Notes: generated by a model not told the origin, from the letters alone. Shown: positions 25,384 through 34,230, numbered from the stretch's first letter. The stretch is DNA of 64,000 nucleotides from GCA-2737725 sp965229355 (GCA_965229355.1 OZ245869.1:3534001-3598000), one strand, 5' to 3'. A program made the numbers and translations.

Positions 25384-27552
25384 TTACACAGAGACCATCG
25401 CGCTCATCGGCAACTGGTTCACCAGTTTGCCGGTCAGCGCGAAGATGGCATTCGCAACGGCTGGCCCAATCGGTGGCACGCCAGGTTCACCGACGCCAGT
25501 TGGTGCTGCCGTTGACGGCACAATGTGCACTTCAATCACCGGCATATCATCCATACGTGTGACACTATAAGTGTCGAAATTACCTTGATCGACCAGGCCA
25601 TCGCGTAACGTGATGCTGCTGCGTAAGATCGTTCCTAACCCCAGTGCAATGCCGCCTTCCATCTGCGCGCGGATGACGTCGTGATTGATCGCGATGCCGC
25701 AGTCGACCGCACAGACTACGCGGTCGATTTTGATTTTGCCTTTTGCATCGCGGCTGACTTCAACCACTTGCGCGACGTAGGTGTTGAAGGCTTCTGATAC
25801 GGCAACACCGCGTGCACGGTCTTTGCCCAAAGCTTTCGACCATTCCGCTTTCTCGGCGGCGAGGTTCAGTACGCCCAAATGGCGCGGGTGTTTCGCAAGC
25901 AAGCTTTGACGGAATGCAACCGGATCTTGTCCCGCTGCTTTTGCAACCTGATCGGCAAATACTTCTGTCGCGTATGTGTTGTGCGTGCTGCCCACCGAGC
26001 GCCACCATAATACAGGGATTTTTACGTCAGTGGTGTGCAGGTCGACGGCTATGTTGGCGATGTCGTAGGGCAGATTGGATGCGCCTTCGACAGAAGAGCC
26101 ATCAATGCCATTTTTGACAGCGGCTTCAAACGGCGTGCCCTTCAGTAGCGATTGCCCAACAATCGTATGCTTCCATGATGTGAGTTTGTTGTCCGCATCA
26201 AAACCGGCTTTCAGCGTGTGGTAGTACATCGGGCGGTACATGCCGCCACGAATGTCATCTTCGCGCGTCCAGACCACTTTCACGGGCGTGCCCGCAGGCA
26301 AGGCCTTGGCCACATGCGCAGCTTCGGTGAGGAAATCAGAGATCGGGTTGGCCCGGCGGCCAAAGCTGCCTCCTGCAAACAACGTGTTGATCTTCACTTG
26401 TTCAGGCTTCAAGCCTAGTGCACGCGCAATATTGCCTTGGTCAACCGTATGGAATTGGCAACCCGTCCAAACTTCAGCGCCGTCGGGCGTCACCTTGATC
26501 ACACAGTCCAATGGCTCCATCGGGGCGTGGGCGAGGTAGGGGAATTCGAACGTGGTGGAAATCGTACGCTTGGCTTTTGAAAGCGCATCAGCTGTATCGC
26601 CGTCTTTGCGAGCAGATGTGCCTGGTGTTTCGCTGAGTTTTTTATACTCGGCCAAAAGCTGATCAGAGCCGCGATGTTCTGCAGCCGCTTCATCCCACTC
26701 CACTTTCAGAGCGCTACGGCCGCGATCCGCATGCCAGAAGGTATCAGCGACGACGGCCACACCACTGGGGACGGCGAAAATGTGTTTCACGCCCGGAAGC
26801 GTGCTGGACTGATCTGCAGTGAATGATTTTACTTTCCCTCCAAAACGAGGCGCGCGCAGTACAACGGCTGTCAGCATGCCCGGAAATGACACATCCAGCC
26901 CATACTTGGCGGTGCCATCAACCTTTGAAGGTGTATCCAGACGCTGCGGCGAAACCTTGCCGATAAATTTGAAATTGGCTGGATCTTTTAAGGGGGCATC
27001 TGTTGGAACTGGAAGTGTCGCTGCTTTTGCCGCCACGTCGCCAAATGTCGCGCTCTTATCTTTATAAGTCAGCACGCCGTTCTCAATTTTAATCTCGCTT
27101 TCCGGCGCGTTCCACGTTTTCGCTGCCGCTGTAATCAGCATGGCGCGCACGGTTGCTCCGGCTTTGCGGAGTTGCTCGTATGAATTCGCAACTGCGGTAC
27201 TGCCGCCGGTCATTTGCATGCCAGTGAGGCTGTTGGCATAAAGCTTCACATCGGCTGGGGCATGTTCCGCGCGCATCTGCGCCCAATCGGCATCCAACTC
27301 ATCGGCGACAATGGTGGTGAGGCCGGTATAGACGCCTTGGCCCATTTCCAGATGTTTGATGAGTACTGTGACTGTGTTGTCTGTGGCCACACGAATGAAT
27401 GCGTTCGGGGCCAACACTGCGGGAGCCGCTATCGCGCGGTTACCGCGCCCTTGCCATACGAAGCCCAGCACAAGGCCGGCCGCAGTGCCTTTCAGCAGTG
27501 AACGGCGCGAGGTGTTGGGCAGGTGGCGGTCTGATACGCGAAAGAACGTCAT
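25384..27552 (-). CDS. Molybdopterin hydroxylase large subunit (isoquinoline 1-oxidoreductase beta-like)
   Basis: 722 residues of the xanthine dehydrogenase/aldehyde oxidase Mo-binding family, closest in layout to IorB. A twin-arginine signal TSRRSLLKGTAAGLVLGFVW is at about 14-33. HLEMGQGVYTGLTTIVADELD, GGSFGRRA and the C-terminal GVGEPGVPPIGPAVANAIF (catalytic Glu) are family motifs. I chose the ATG at 27552 because GAGGAG lies upstream. The partner [2Fe-2S] small subunit (IorA) and a cytochrome partner are not adjacent, which is unusual. It probably oxidises an aldehyde or N-heterocycle in the periplasm. Confidence 0.88.
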   Translation of the reverse strand: MTFFRVSDRHLPNTSRRSLLKGTAAGLVLGFVWQGRGNRAIAAPAVLAPNAFIRVATDNTVTVLIKHLEMGQGVYTGLTTIVADELDADWAQMRAEHAPADVKLYANSLTGMQMTGGSTAVANSYEQLRKAGATVRAMLITAAAKTWNAPESEIKIENGVLTYKDKSATFGDVAAKAATLPVPTDAPLKDPANFKFIGKVSPQRLDTPSKVDGTAKYGLDVSFPGMLTAVVLRAPRFGGKVKSFTADQSSTLPGVKHIFAVPSGVAVVADTFWHADRGRSALKVEWDEAAAEHRGSDQLLAEYKKLSETPGTSARKDGDTADALSKAKRTISTTFEFPYLAHAPMEPLDCVIKVTPDGAEVWTGCQFHTVDQGNIARALGLKPEQVKINTLFAGGSFGRRANPISDFLTEAAHVAKALPAGTPVKVVWTREDDIRGGMYRPMYYHTLKAGFDADNKLTSWKHTIVGQSLLKGTPFEAAVKNGIDGSSVEGASNLPYDIANIAVDLHTTDVKIPVLWWRSVGSTHNTYATEVFADQVAKAAGQDPVAFRQSLLAKHPRHLGVLNLAAEKAEWSKALGKDRARGVAVSEAFNTYVAQVVEVSRDAKGKIKIDRVVCAVDCGIAINHDVIRAQMEGGIALGLGTILRSSITLRDGLVDQGNFDTYSVTRMDDMPVIEVHIVPSTAAPTGVGEPGVPPIGPAVANAIFALTGKLVNQLPMSAMVSV

Positions 27553-27607
27553 ATGATGGCTCCTCAACATGTGGGAACGCGGGAATAGTCACAGATAGGT
27601 GGGACGA

Positions 27608-27623
27608 ATGATTGTTCAATCAT
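27608..27623. promoter_or_regulatory. Perfect palindrome, candidate operator
   Basis: ATGATTG-TT-CAATCAT, 56 bp upstream of the molybdopterin hydroxylase start. Shares the ATGATT...AATCAT half-sites with a second palindrome at 27813-27829, so both may bind the same dimeric regulator. Confidence 0.45.
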
Positions 27624-27812
27624 GCGCCTGCGTATCAGTGCCGCACAAGAGGCTCGCCATGCCGTATTCGCGGGGTGAGGAGGAAAGATTGCCTACTTTT
27701 TGTCGGCGTCACTTTTTTATGTGTATAACGTTTCGGATGATCAGAAAATTGACTGATATCTGAAATTTCTGGCGCGTGTTTTGTATTGCGGTCTTGACCC
27801 CGCGACTCGGAC

Positions 27813-27829
27813 ATGATTCAATGAATCAT
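27813..27829. promoter_or_regulatory. Second palindrome with the same half-sites
   Basis: ATGATTC-AAT-GAATCAT, 39 bp upstream of the ftsB start. Half-sites match those at 27608-27623, but the spacer is one base longer. Confidence 0.4.
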
Positions 27830-27867
27830 AACCAGCGACGTGAGAATGTTAGGGCGAGGGTGTCGCA

Positions 27868-28179
27868 GTGGGTAGAGAGTTTAGCCGTAAGGCGCGTCAA
27901 GTCCTCGGTCCCCTGATGGGGGCCGCTGTGATGGTCTACTTTGGCTATCACGCGGTTCAGGGCGACCGGGGTTTGATTGCGTGGTGGAATTTGCGCTTCG
28001 AGATTGAGCGCGCGAATGAAACATTGGCAGAAGTATCAGCCGAAAAGAAAGCGATAGAGCACCGCGTTGCGTTGTTGCGCTCGGAAAGCCTCGACCCGGA
28101 TATGCTGGAAGAGCGCGCGCGTATCATGTTGGGTGCAACTCATCCGAACGATCGCATCGTTCCGGAAACCACGCGCTAA
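27868..28179 (+). CDS. ftsB: Septum formation initiator family protein (FtsB/DivIC)
   Basis: Bitopic divisome protein. 103 residues: one membrane helix near 15-30 (LMGAAVMVYFGYHAV), then a coiled coil at about 42-75 (RFEIERANETLAEVSAEKK) and the conserved end LDPDMLEERARIMLG. It starts at GTG with GAGGG nine bases upstream. In Alphaproteobacteria this gene commonly sits between eno and pdhA, as here apart from the inserted hydroxylase gene. Confidence 0.9.
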   Translation: MGREFSRKARQVLGPLMGAAVMVYFGYHAVQGDRGLIAWWNLRFEIERANETLAEVSAEKKAIEHRVALLRSESLDPDMLEERARIMLGATHPNDRIVPETTR

Positions 28180-28266
28180 ACTCAGCGCGCCATTTCACTT
28201 TTTAAATCCATCAAAAGCATTGCGAGTCTGCACGGATGTGGTGCGGGGGCATCTGTTATTCCCGCC

Positions 28267-28312
28267 GCATTTTGGTGTTATAAATAGTCGACTATTTAAA
28301 ACTGCAAAATGC
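28267..28312. repeat. 46-nt imperfect inverted repeat
   Basis: Half-sites of 23 nt with 20 matching pairs: GCATTTTG...CAAAATGC outside and a perfect 18-bp palindrome TAAATAGTCGACTATTTA (28281-28298) inside. 88 bp after ftsB and about 300 bp before pdhA. There is no T-run after it, so it is not a standard terminator; it could be an operator or a strong RNA hairpin. Confidence 0.6.
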
Positions 28313-28542
28313 CCGGAATATGGCTGCGTAATTTTCCGTCTTATGGCGTTTGATTGCCGTAACATAACCCTGATCTGACCGTTCAAAGGGCTGTTCAATT
28401 GCGCAATTTTGCAGCGCAGCACTGTGGAAGCCTTATTTTTCAGCAGGTTAGCGAAAAGCTAGAATTGTGCGTTGCAAAACAAGGACTTAACCAAGCTTTA
28501 GCTTGCGGCTGCGCAATTTCATTGCGATAGAGACCAAAGAGC

Positions 28543-28570
28543 TGCGGGCAGGTGGTGTGTCCTGCCCGCA
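28543..28570 (+). promoter_or_regulatory. Strong hairpin in the pdhA leader
   Basis: Perfect 10-bp stem TGCGGGCAGG / CCTGCCCGCA with an 8-nt loop, 47 bp upstream of the pdhA ATG and before its GGGAGAG ribosome-binding site. No T-run follows, so it is more likely a leader structure than a terminator. Confidence 0.5.
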
Positions 28571-28617
28571 AAACACCTTGAGAATAAACAATAAAGACGC
28601 ACAACAGGGAGAGTCCG

Positions 28618-29625
28618 ATGGCGACAAAACGGGCCGGCACGAAAGCCACAAATCCGTCCGCTGATTCCAAAACACTCGTTCAGTTTTATCGCGACATGCT
28701 GTTGATCCGCCGCTTTGAAGAGCGTGCAGGGCAATTGTACGGCATGGGACTCATTGGTGGCTTTTGTCACCTCTACATCGGGCAAGAAGCCGTTGTGGTT
28801 GGGTTGCAAGCGTGCGCTAAGCAAGGTGACTCAGTCATCACCAGTTATCGCGACCACGGCCACATGCTCGCATGCGGTATGGACGCCAAGGGCGTGATGG
28901 CAGAACTGACGGGGCGCATCGGCGGATACTCCAAAGGCAAGGGCGGCTCGATGCACATGTTCAGCCGCGAGAAGGGCTTCTTCGGCGGCCACGGTATCGT
29001 CGGCGCGCAGGTGCCAATCGGCACAGGTTTGGCGTTTGCTCACAAATACAAAAATGATGGCGGCTTGAACTTCGCCTACTTCGGCGATGGTGCGGCCAAC
29101 CAAGGTCAGATCTACGAAGCATTCAACATGGCGGCGTTGTGGAAACTGCCGGTGATCTACGTGATCGAAAACAACAAGTACGGCATGGGCACTTCGGTGC
29201 AACGCGCCTCGGCCTCGCCTGATCTGCACAAGCGCGGCGAGCCGTTTGGCATGCGCACCATGTCTGTCGACGGCATGAGCGTTCAAGCGGTCTACGAAGC
29301 TGGCCAAGATGCTACGGAATACGTGCGCGCTGGCAATGGCCCGGTGTTGATGGAAGTGAACACCTATCGTTACCGTGGTCACTCGATGTCGGACCCGGCG
29401 AAGTACCGCAGCAAAGAAGAACTGCAAAAGATGCGCGAGCAGTTTGATCCCATCGACCGCTTGCGTGCGCAGTTGGTTGAGATCAAAGCCATGGATGAAG
29501 ATGGCTTCAAAGCCATCGACAAAGAAATCAAAGATATCGTCACTGAAGCGGCTGAGTTCTCGCAAACGAGCCCCGAGCCCGATCCGTCTGAGCTTTGGAC
29601 GGATATTCTGATTGATGCGGCGTAA
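28618..29625 (+). CDS. pdhA: Pyruvate dehydrogenase E1 component, alpha subunit
   Basis: Thiamine-diphosphate-dependent decarboxylase subunit of the pyruvate dehydrogenase complex. 335 residues, with YRDHGHML near 79, GHGIVGAQVPIGTGLAFAHK near 125, the TPP-binding motif GDGAANQGQIYEAFNMAALW near 155 to VIENNKYGMGT, and YRYRGHSMSDP near 252. GGGAGAG precedes the ATG. First gene of pdhA-pdhB-pdhC. Confidence 0.98.
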   Translation: MATKRAGTKATNPSADSKTLVQFYRDMLLIRRFEERAGQLYGMGLIGGFCHLYIGQEAVVVGLQACAKQGDSVITSYRDHGHMLACGMDAKGVMAELTGRIGGYSKGKGGSMHMFSREKGFFGGHGIVGAQVPIGTGLAFAHKYKNDGGLNFAYFGDGAANQGQIYEAFNMAALWKLPVIYVIENNKYGMGTSVQRASASPDLHKRGEPFGMRTMSVDGMSVQAVYEAGQDATEYVRAGNGPVLMEVNTYRYRGHSMSDPAKYRSKEELQKMREQFDPIDRLRAQLVEIKAMDEDGFKAIDKEIKDIVTEAAEFSQTSPEPDPSELWTDILIDAA

Positions 29626-29637
29626 GAGGGCTGACCA

Positions 29638-31008
29638 ATGACCATTGAAATCTTGATGCCGGCGTTGTCGCCGACGATGACCGAAGGCAAGCTGGCCAAA
29701 TGGCTGGTGAAAGAGGGCGATAAAGTCTCGTCCGGCAAAGTGCTCGCTGAAATCGAAACCGACAAAGCGACCATGGAATTGGAATCTGTCGACGAAGGTG
29801 TTGTCGGCAAAATCCTCGTCAGCGAAGGCACCGAAGGTGTTCCCGTCAACAAACCCATCGCGGTGTTGTTAGAAGGCGATGAAAAAGCCTCGGACATTAA
29901 AGTTGCGGCCGCAGCGGCGCCTGCCGCTCAAGCCGAAGCGCCTGTTCCCGCTAAATCCTCTTCTGCCGCTGTTCCTGCGGCCCCGGCTCAAGCCTCATCG
30001 GCGCCCGAGCCTGAATATAACAAATTCAAAACCCAAACCGTTCGTGAAGCCTTGCGCGATGCCATGGCTGAAGAAATGCGTCGCGATACCAACGTGTATC
30101 TGATGGGCGAAGAAGTTGCCGAATACCAAGGCGCTTACAAAATCAGCCAAGGCTTGTTGGATGAGTTTGGTGCAAAGCGCGTGATCGATACACCGATCAC
30201 CGAGCATGGTTTTGCGGGCTTGGCGGTTGGCGCGGCCTTCGGTGGCTTGAAGCCGATTGTCGAGTTCATGACGTTCAACTTCGCCATGCAGGCGATTGAC
30301 CACATCATCAACTCAGCGGCCAAAACGCTGTACATGTCTGGCGGCCAAATGGGTTGCCCGATTGTGTTCCGTGGGCCCAACGGTGCGGCTGCGCGCGTCG
30401 GTGCTCAGCACTCGCAATGCTATGCCTCGTGGTATGCGCACATTCCGGGCTTGAAGGTTCTCTCGCCATGGTCGGCTGCTGATGCGAAGGGTTTGCTGAA
30501 AGCGGCCATCCGCGATCCGAACCCGATCATCTTCTTGGAAAACGAAATTCTGTACGGCCAAAGCTTCCAAGTGCCCGATGCAGATGATTTCGTATTGCCG
30601 ATCGGCAAAGCCAAAGTGGAACGCCAAGGCTCACATGTCACCATCGTTGCGTTCTCGATCATGGTTGGCAAAGCCATGCAGGCCGCTGAAGAGTTGGCCA
30701 AAGAAGGCATCGAAGCCGAAGTGATTAACCTGCGTTCGATCCGTCCGTTAGATGTAGAGACGATTGTACGCTCTGTTCAAAAAACCAACCGCTGCATCAC
30801 TGTTGAAGAAGGCTGGGCCACCTGTGGCATCGGCGGCGAAATCGGTTCGCAGATTATGGAAAATGCGTTCGACTATTTGGATGCGCCGGTGTTGCGTGTG
30901 GCAGGCAAAGACGTGCCGATGCCGTATGCCGCAAACCTGGAAGCGATGGCGTTGCCGCAAGTGGCTGACATTATCGCGGCTGCCAAAGCCACCACATATC
31001 GCGCCTAA
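29638..31008 (+). CDS. pdhB: Pyruvate dehydrogenase E1 beta subunit with N-terminal lipoyl domain
   Basis: 456 residues. Residues 1-80 form a lipoyl domain (EIETDKATMELESVDEG with the lipoylated Lys near 45), then a Pro/Ala linker to about 125, then the E1 beta domain (TVREALRDAMAEEMRRD, GEEVAEYQGAYKISQGL, GPNGAAARVGAQHSQ). The extra lipoyl domain on E1 beta is known in Alphaproteobacteria. Its lipoyl domain is nearly the same as that of the next gene, pointing to a local domain duplication. 12 bp after pdhA. Confidence 0.97.
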   Translation: MTIEILMPALSPTMTEGKLAKWLVKEGDKVSSGKVLAEIETDKATMELESVDEGVVGKILVSEGTEGVPVNKPIAVLLEGDEKASDIKVAAAAAPAAQAEAPVPAKSSSAAVPAAPAQASSAPEPEYNKFKTQTVREALRDAMAEEMRRDTNVYLMGEEVAEYQGAYKISQGLLDEFGAKRVIDTPITEHGFAGLAVGAAFGGLKPIVEFMTFNFAMQAIDHIINSAAKTLYMSGGQMGCPIVFRGPNGAAARVGAQHSQCYASWYAHIPGLKVLSPWSAADAKGLLKAAIRDPNPIIFLENEILYGQSFQVPDADDFVLPIGKAKVERQGSHVTIVAFSIMVGKAMQAAEELAKEGIEAEVINLRSIRPLDVETIVRSVQKTNRCITVEEGWATCGIGGEIGSQIMENAFDYLDAPVLRVAGKDVPMPYAANLEAMALPQVADIIAAAKATTYRA

Positions 31009-31026
31009 GCGGGAAGGATTTGCACC

Positions 31027-32298
31027 ATGGCAATTGAAATTTTAATGCCCGCTTTGTCGCCAACCATGACCGAAGGCAAACTGGCCAAGTGGTTGAAGAA
31101 AGAAGGCGACAGCGTCAAGAGCGGCGATCTGATTGCTGAGATTGAAACCGATAAAGCCACGATGGAATTTGAAGCTGTCGATGAAGGCAAGATCGGTAAA
31201 ATTCTGGTCGCTGAAGGCACCGAAGGTGTTGCTGTGAACAAGCCCATCGCGATACTGCTGGAAGAGGGCGAGGACGCAAGTTCCATTAAAGCCTCTGCAC
31301 CAAAAGCAGCACCTGTCGCTGCTGCTGCGCCCGTGGCTGCAGCACCTGCACCGGTTGCTGCTCCTGCGGCTGCGAAACCTGCGGCACCGCAAATGGCTCC
31401 GGCTGTGAAGAATAATGAGCGCGTGTTCGCGAGCCCGTTAGCTAAACGTATGGCGACTAATGCTGGCATTGATCTCAGCGCTGTGAAGGGTTCAGGCCCG
31501 CATGGTCGTGTTGTGAAGGCTGACGTTGATCAAGCGATTGCGGGCGGCGGTGCCAAAGCGGCGCCGGCTGCACGCGCGCACGTTCCGTCTGGTCCTGTGC
31601 CGGACTTTGGTCAGCCGTACACGGAAGTTCCAAATTCGGGCATGCGCAAAATTATCGCCAAGCGCTTGCTGGAATCTAAGCAAAACGTTCCGCATTTCTA
31701 CCTGACCGTTGAATGCAATATCGACGAGTTGATGGCGCTGCGCACCAAACTGAACTCACGCGGCGGGGCTGATTACAAACTTTCCGTAAATGACTTTGTC
31801 ATCAAAGCCGTTGCTGCTGCGTTGCGCAAAGTACCGGCTGCGAATGCGACGTGGACCGATGAAGCCATTCGCCGTTACGAAAACGTCGACATCTCTGTTG
31901 CTGTCGCAACACCGGATGGTTTGATTACGCCGATTATCCGCAATGCTGATAAAAAGGGCCTGGCTGTCATTTCAAACGAAATGAAAGACCTAGCCACGCG
32001 CGCGAAGGACAAGAAGCTGAAGCCGGAAGAGTTCCAAGGCGGCGGTTTCTCGATCTCGAACCTCGGCATGTTCGGCATCAAAGAATTCTCGGCGATCATC
32101 AACCCGCCGCAAAGTTGCATCTTGGCGGTTGGTAAAGCCGAACAGCGCCCGATTGTAAAGAATGGCGCGATTGCGATTGCCACGATGATGTCGTGCACGT
32201 TGTCGGTTGATCACCGCTCGGTTGACGGGGCAGTGGGCGCTGAATTCATGCAGGCCTTCCAAGCGATCATCGAAGAGCCGTTGACGGTACTGCTTTAA
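31027..32298 (+). CDS. pdhC: Dihydrolipoamide acetyltransferase (E2) of pyruvate dehydrogenase
   Basis: 423 residues: one lipoyl domain (1-80, EIETDKATMEFEAVDEG), an Ala/Pro-rich linker to about 130, the peripheral subunit-binding domain near 137-172 (FASPLAKRMATNAGIDL), and the acetyltransferase core with the catalytic motif SVDHRSVDGAVGAEF near 395. It forms the core of the complex and passes acetyl groups to CoA. 18 bp after pdhB. Confidence 0.97.
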   Translation: MAIEILMPALSPTMTEGKLAKWLKKEGDSVKSGDLIAEIETDKATMEFEAVDEGKIGKILVAEGTEGVAVNKPIAILLEEGEDASSIKASAPKAAPVAAAAPVAAAPAPVAAPAAAKPAAPQMAPAVKNNERVFASPLAKRMATNAGIDLSAVKGSGPHGRVVKADVDQAIAGGGAKAAPAARAHVPSGPVPDFGQPYTEVPNSGMRKIIAKRLLESKQNVPHFYLTVECNIDELMALRTKLNSRGGADYKLSVNDFVIKAVAAALRKVPAANATWTDEAIRRYENVDISVAVATPDGLITPIIRNADKKGLAVISNEMKDLATRAKDKKLKPEEFQGGGFSISNLGMFGIKEFSAIINPPQSCILAVGKAEQRPIVKNGAIAIATMMSCTLSVDHRSVDGAVGAEFMQAFQAIIEEPLTVLL

Positions 32299-32300
32299 TT

Positions 32301-32774
32301 ATGACGCTGATTATCCGCGATGCTGAGCCAAAAGATGTGGCCACAGTATTGCGGCTGATCCGCGCACTTGCAGTTTACGAGAAGCTTGAACACGAAGTGG
32401 TTGCGACAGAGGATTTGATCCACAACGCGCTGTTCGTGAGTAAGAAAGCCAATGCATTTCTGTGCGAGATTGACGGTAAAACAATTGGCTTCGCACTTTG
32501 GTTTTTCACGTTCTCGACGTTTTTAGGCCGTCCGGGTTTGTACTTGGAAGACTTGTTTGTCGAGCTTGAGTATCGCGGGCAGGGCGTTGGTGCGGCTGTA
32601 TTCAAGCACTTGGCTAAGCGTGCAGTTGCTGAAAACTGCGGGCGGTTCGAGTGGGCGGTGCTGAACTGGAACGAGCCCGCAATCAAGTTTTACGAGCGTA
32701 TGGGGTCTGTCCCCATGAATGAATGGCATGTGCGCCGCCTGAGCGGCGAGAGTTTGAAAGCATTAGCGGCTTAG
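32301..32774 (+). CDS. GNAT family N-acetyltransferase
   Basis: 157 residues. The acetyl-CoA-binding motif is DLFVELEYRGQGVGAAVFKHLAK near 82-104, followed by WAVLNWNEPAIKFYERMGS, typical of the spermidine/spermine acetyltransferase-like branch. The ATG lies 2 bp after the pdhC stop and the gene sits inside the pdh-lpd operon, so it is expressed with it. The substrate is unknown. Confidence 0.88.
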   Translation: MTLIIRDAEPKDVATVLRLIRALAVYEKLEHEVVATEDLIHNALFVSKKANAFLCEIDGKTIGFALWFFTFSTFLGRPGLYLEDLFVELEYRGQGVGAAVFKHLAKRAVAENCGRFEWAVLNWNEPAIKFYERMGSVPMNEWHVRRLSGESLKALAA

Positions 32775-32795
32775 ACGCCCGCAAAGCGAGGACAC

Positions 32796-34205
32796 GTGAG
32801 CGATACGAATTTTGATCTGGTCGTTGTAGGTGGTGGCCCCGGTGGCTATGTGGCCGCAATCCGTGCCTCGCAGTTGGGCATGAAGACCGCAGTCGTCGAG
32901 CGCGAGAACTTAGGCGGCATCTGCCTGAACTGGGGTTGCATCCCGACCAAGGCGTTATTGCGCAGCTCTGAAGTTTATCACTTGATGCAGCACGCTAAGG
33001 ATTTCGGGTTGAAGGCCGACAATGTCAGCTTTGATTTAGATGCCATCGTGAAACGTTCACGCGGCGTTGCAGGCCAGCTGAACAGCGGCGTTAAAGGCCT
33101 GATGAAGAAACACAAGGTCACTGTGTTCGACGGGCAGGGCAAACTGAACGGCGTGTCAGGCGCATTGCGTAAAGTGGCTGTGACCAAAGACAGTAAACCA
33201 GTCGCTGATATCACAGCGAAGCACGTCATTCTGGCGACAGGCGCGCGCGCACGTGAACTGCCGGGCTTGGAAGCTGATGGCGAGTTGGTGTGGACGTACC
33301 GTCACGCGCTGACGCCGAAGGTATTCCCGAAATCGCTGCTGGTGATTGGCTCAGGCGCGATCGGCATTGAATTCGCAAGCTTCTTCCAAACCATGGGTTC
33401 GAAAGTGACTGTGGTGGAAGTGATGGACCGCATCGTGCCGGTTGAAGACGCCGATGTGTCGGTGTTCTTGCGTAAGCAGCTTGAAAAGCAAGGCATGATC
33501 ATCAAGACCAAAGCCGGTGTCAAAGCCCTGAAGAAGGGCAAAGACAACGTGACCGTCACCGTCGAGCAAGACGGCAAGACGGAAGAGATCGTGGTCGACC
33601 GCGTGATCTCGGCGGTTGGCATTGTTGGCAACGTAGAAAACTTGGGCCTTGAAGGCACCAAAATCAAAGTCGACAGAACGCACGTTATTATCGACGAATA
33701 TTGCCGCACCGGTGAGCCGGGCGTGTACGCCATTGGCGACCTGACCGGAGCACCTTGGTTGGCGCACAAGGCCAGCCACGAAGGCGTGATCTGCGTGGAG
33801 GCCATAGCTGGCTTGCATCCGCATCCGTTGAAAACGTCATTGATTCCGGGTTGTACTTATTGCCATCCGCAGGTGGCGAGCGTGGGCCTCACCGAGCAAG
33901 CCGCCAAGGATAAGGGCCACCAAGTGAAAGTGGGCAAGTTCCCGTTCATCGGCAACGGTAAGGCGATTGCCTTGGGAGACACGAATGGGTTTGTGAAAAC
34001 CGTATTCGATGCCAAAACCGGCGAATTGTTGGGCGCTCATATGATTGGCCCGGAAGTGACGGAAATGATCCAAGGCTATACAATTGGCAAAACCTTGGAG
34101 ACCACGGAAGCGGAATTGATGCATACCGTGTTCCCGCATCCGACAATTTCCGAAGCGATGCACGAAGCGGTCCTGGACGCCTACGGCCGTGTAATCCATA
34201 TGTAG
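32796..34205 (+). CDS. lpdA: Dihydrolipoamide dehydrogenase (E3)
   Basis: FAD enzyme that reoxidises lipoamide with NAD. 469 residues from GTG (with CGAGGAC upstream), FAD motif VVGGGPGGYVAAIRA at the N-terminus, redox disulfide in GGICLNWGCIPTKALL near 42-57, NAD motif VIGSGAIGIEFASFF near 185, and the C-terminal catalytic His in HPHPTISE-type context, here VFPHPTISEAMHEAVLD. Completes the pyruvate dehydrogenase set. Confidence 0.97.
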   Translation: MSDTNFDLVVVGGGPGGYVAAIRASQLGMKTAVVERENLGGICLNWGCIPTKALLRSSEVYHLMQHAKDFGLKADNVSFDLDAIVKRSRGVAGQLNSGVKGLMKKHKVTVFDGQGKLNGVSGALRKVAVTKDSKPVADITAKHVILATGARARELPGLEADGELVWTYRHALTPKVFPKSLLVIGSGAIGIEFASFFQTMGSKVTVVEVMDRIVPVEDADVSVFLRKQLEKQGMIIKTKAGVKALKKGKDNVTVTVEQDGKTEEIVVDRVISAVGIVGNVENLGLEGTKIKVDRTHVIIDEYCRTGEPGVYAIGDLTGAPWLAHKASHEGVICVEAIAGLHPHPLKTSLIPGCTYCHPQVASVGLTEQAAKDKGHQVKVGKFPFIGNGKAIALGDTNGFVKTVFDAKTGELLGAHMIGPEVTEMIQGYTIGKTLETTEAELMHTVFPHPTISEAMHEAVLDAYGRVIHM

Positions 34206-34230
34206 GCATATCGCCTACCTTGAGAAACGA

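Larger units (their letters stand above)
27553..27867. other. Divergent intergenic region, molybdopterin hydroxylase / ftsB
   Basis: 315 bp with promoters for both flanking genes. It contains the two related palindromes listed separately. I see no reading frame or RNA gene. Confidence 0.5.
28180..28617. other. Long upstream region of the pyruvate dehydrogenase operon
   Basis: 438 bp without a credible gene. It holds the 46-nt inverted repeat and the leader hairpin listed separately, so it is likely the regulatory region of pdhA. I cannot name a promoter with confidence. Confidence 0.5.

Noticed and set aside
28831..29565. Minus-strand frame of 244 codons inside pdhA
   Set aside because: Shadow frame rich in His and Arg, as expected when GC-rich genes are read on the opposite strand.
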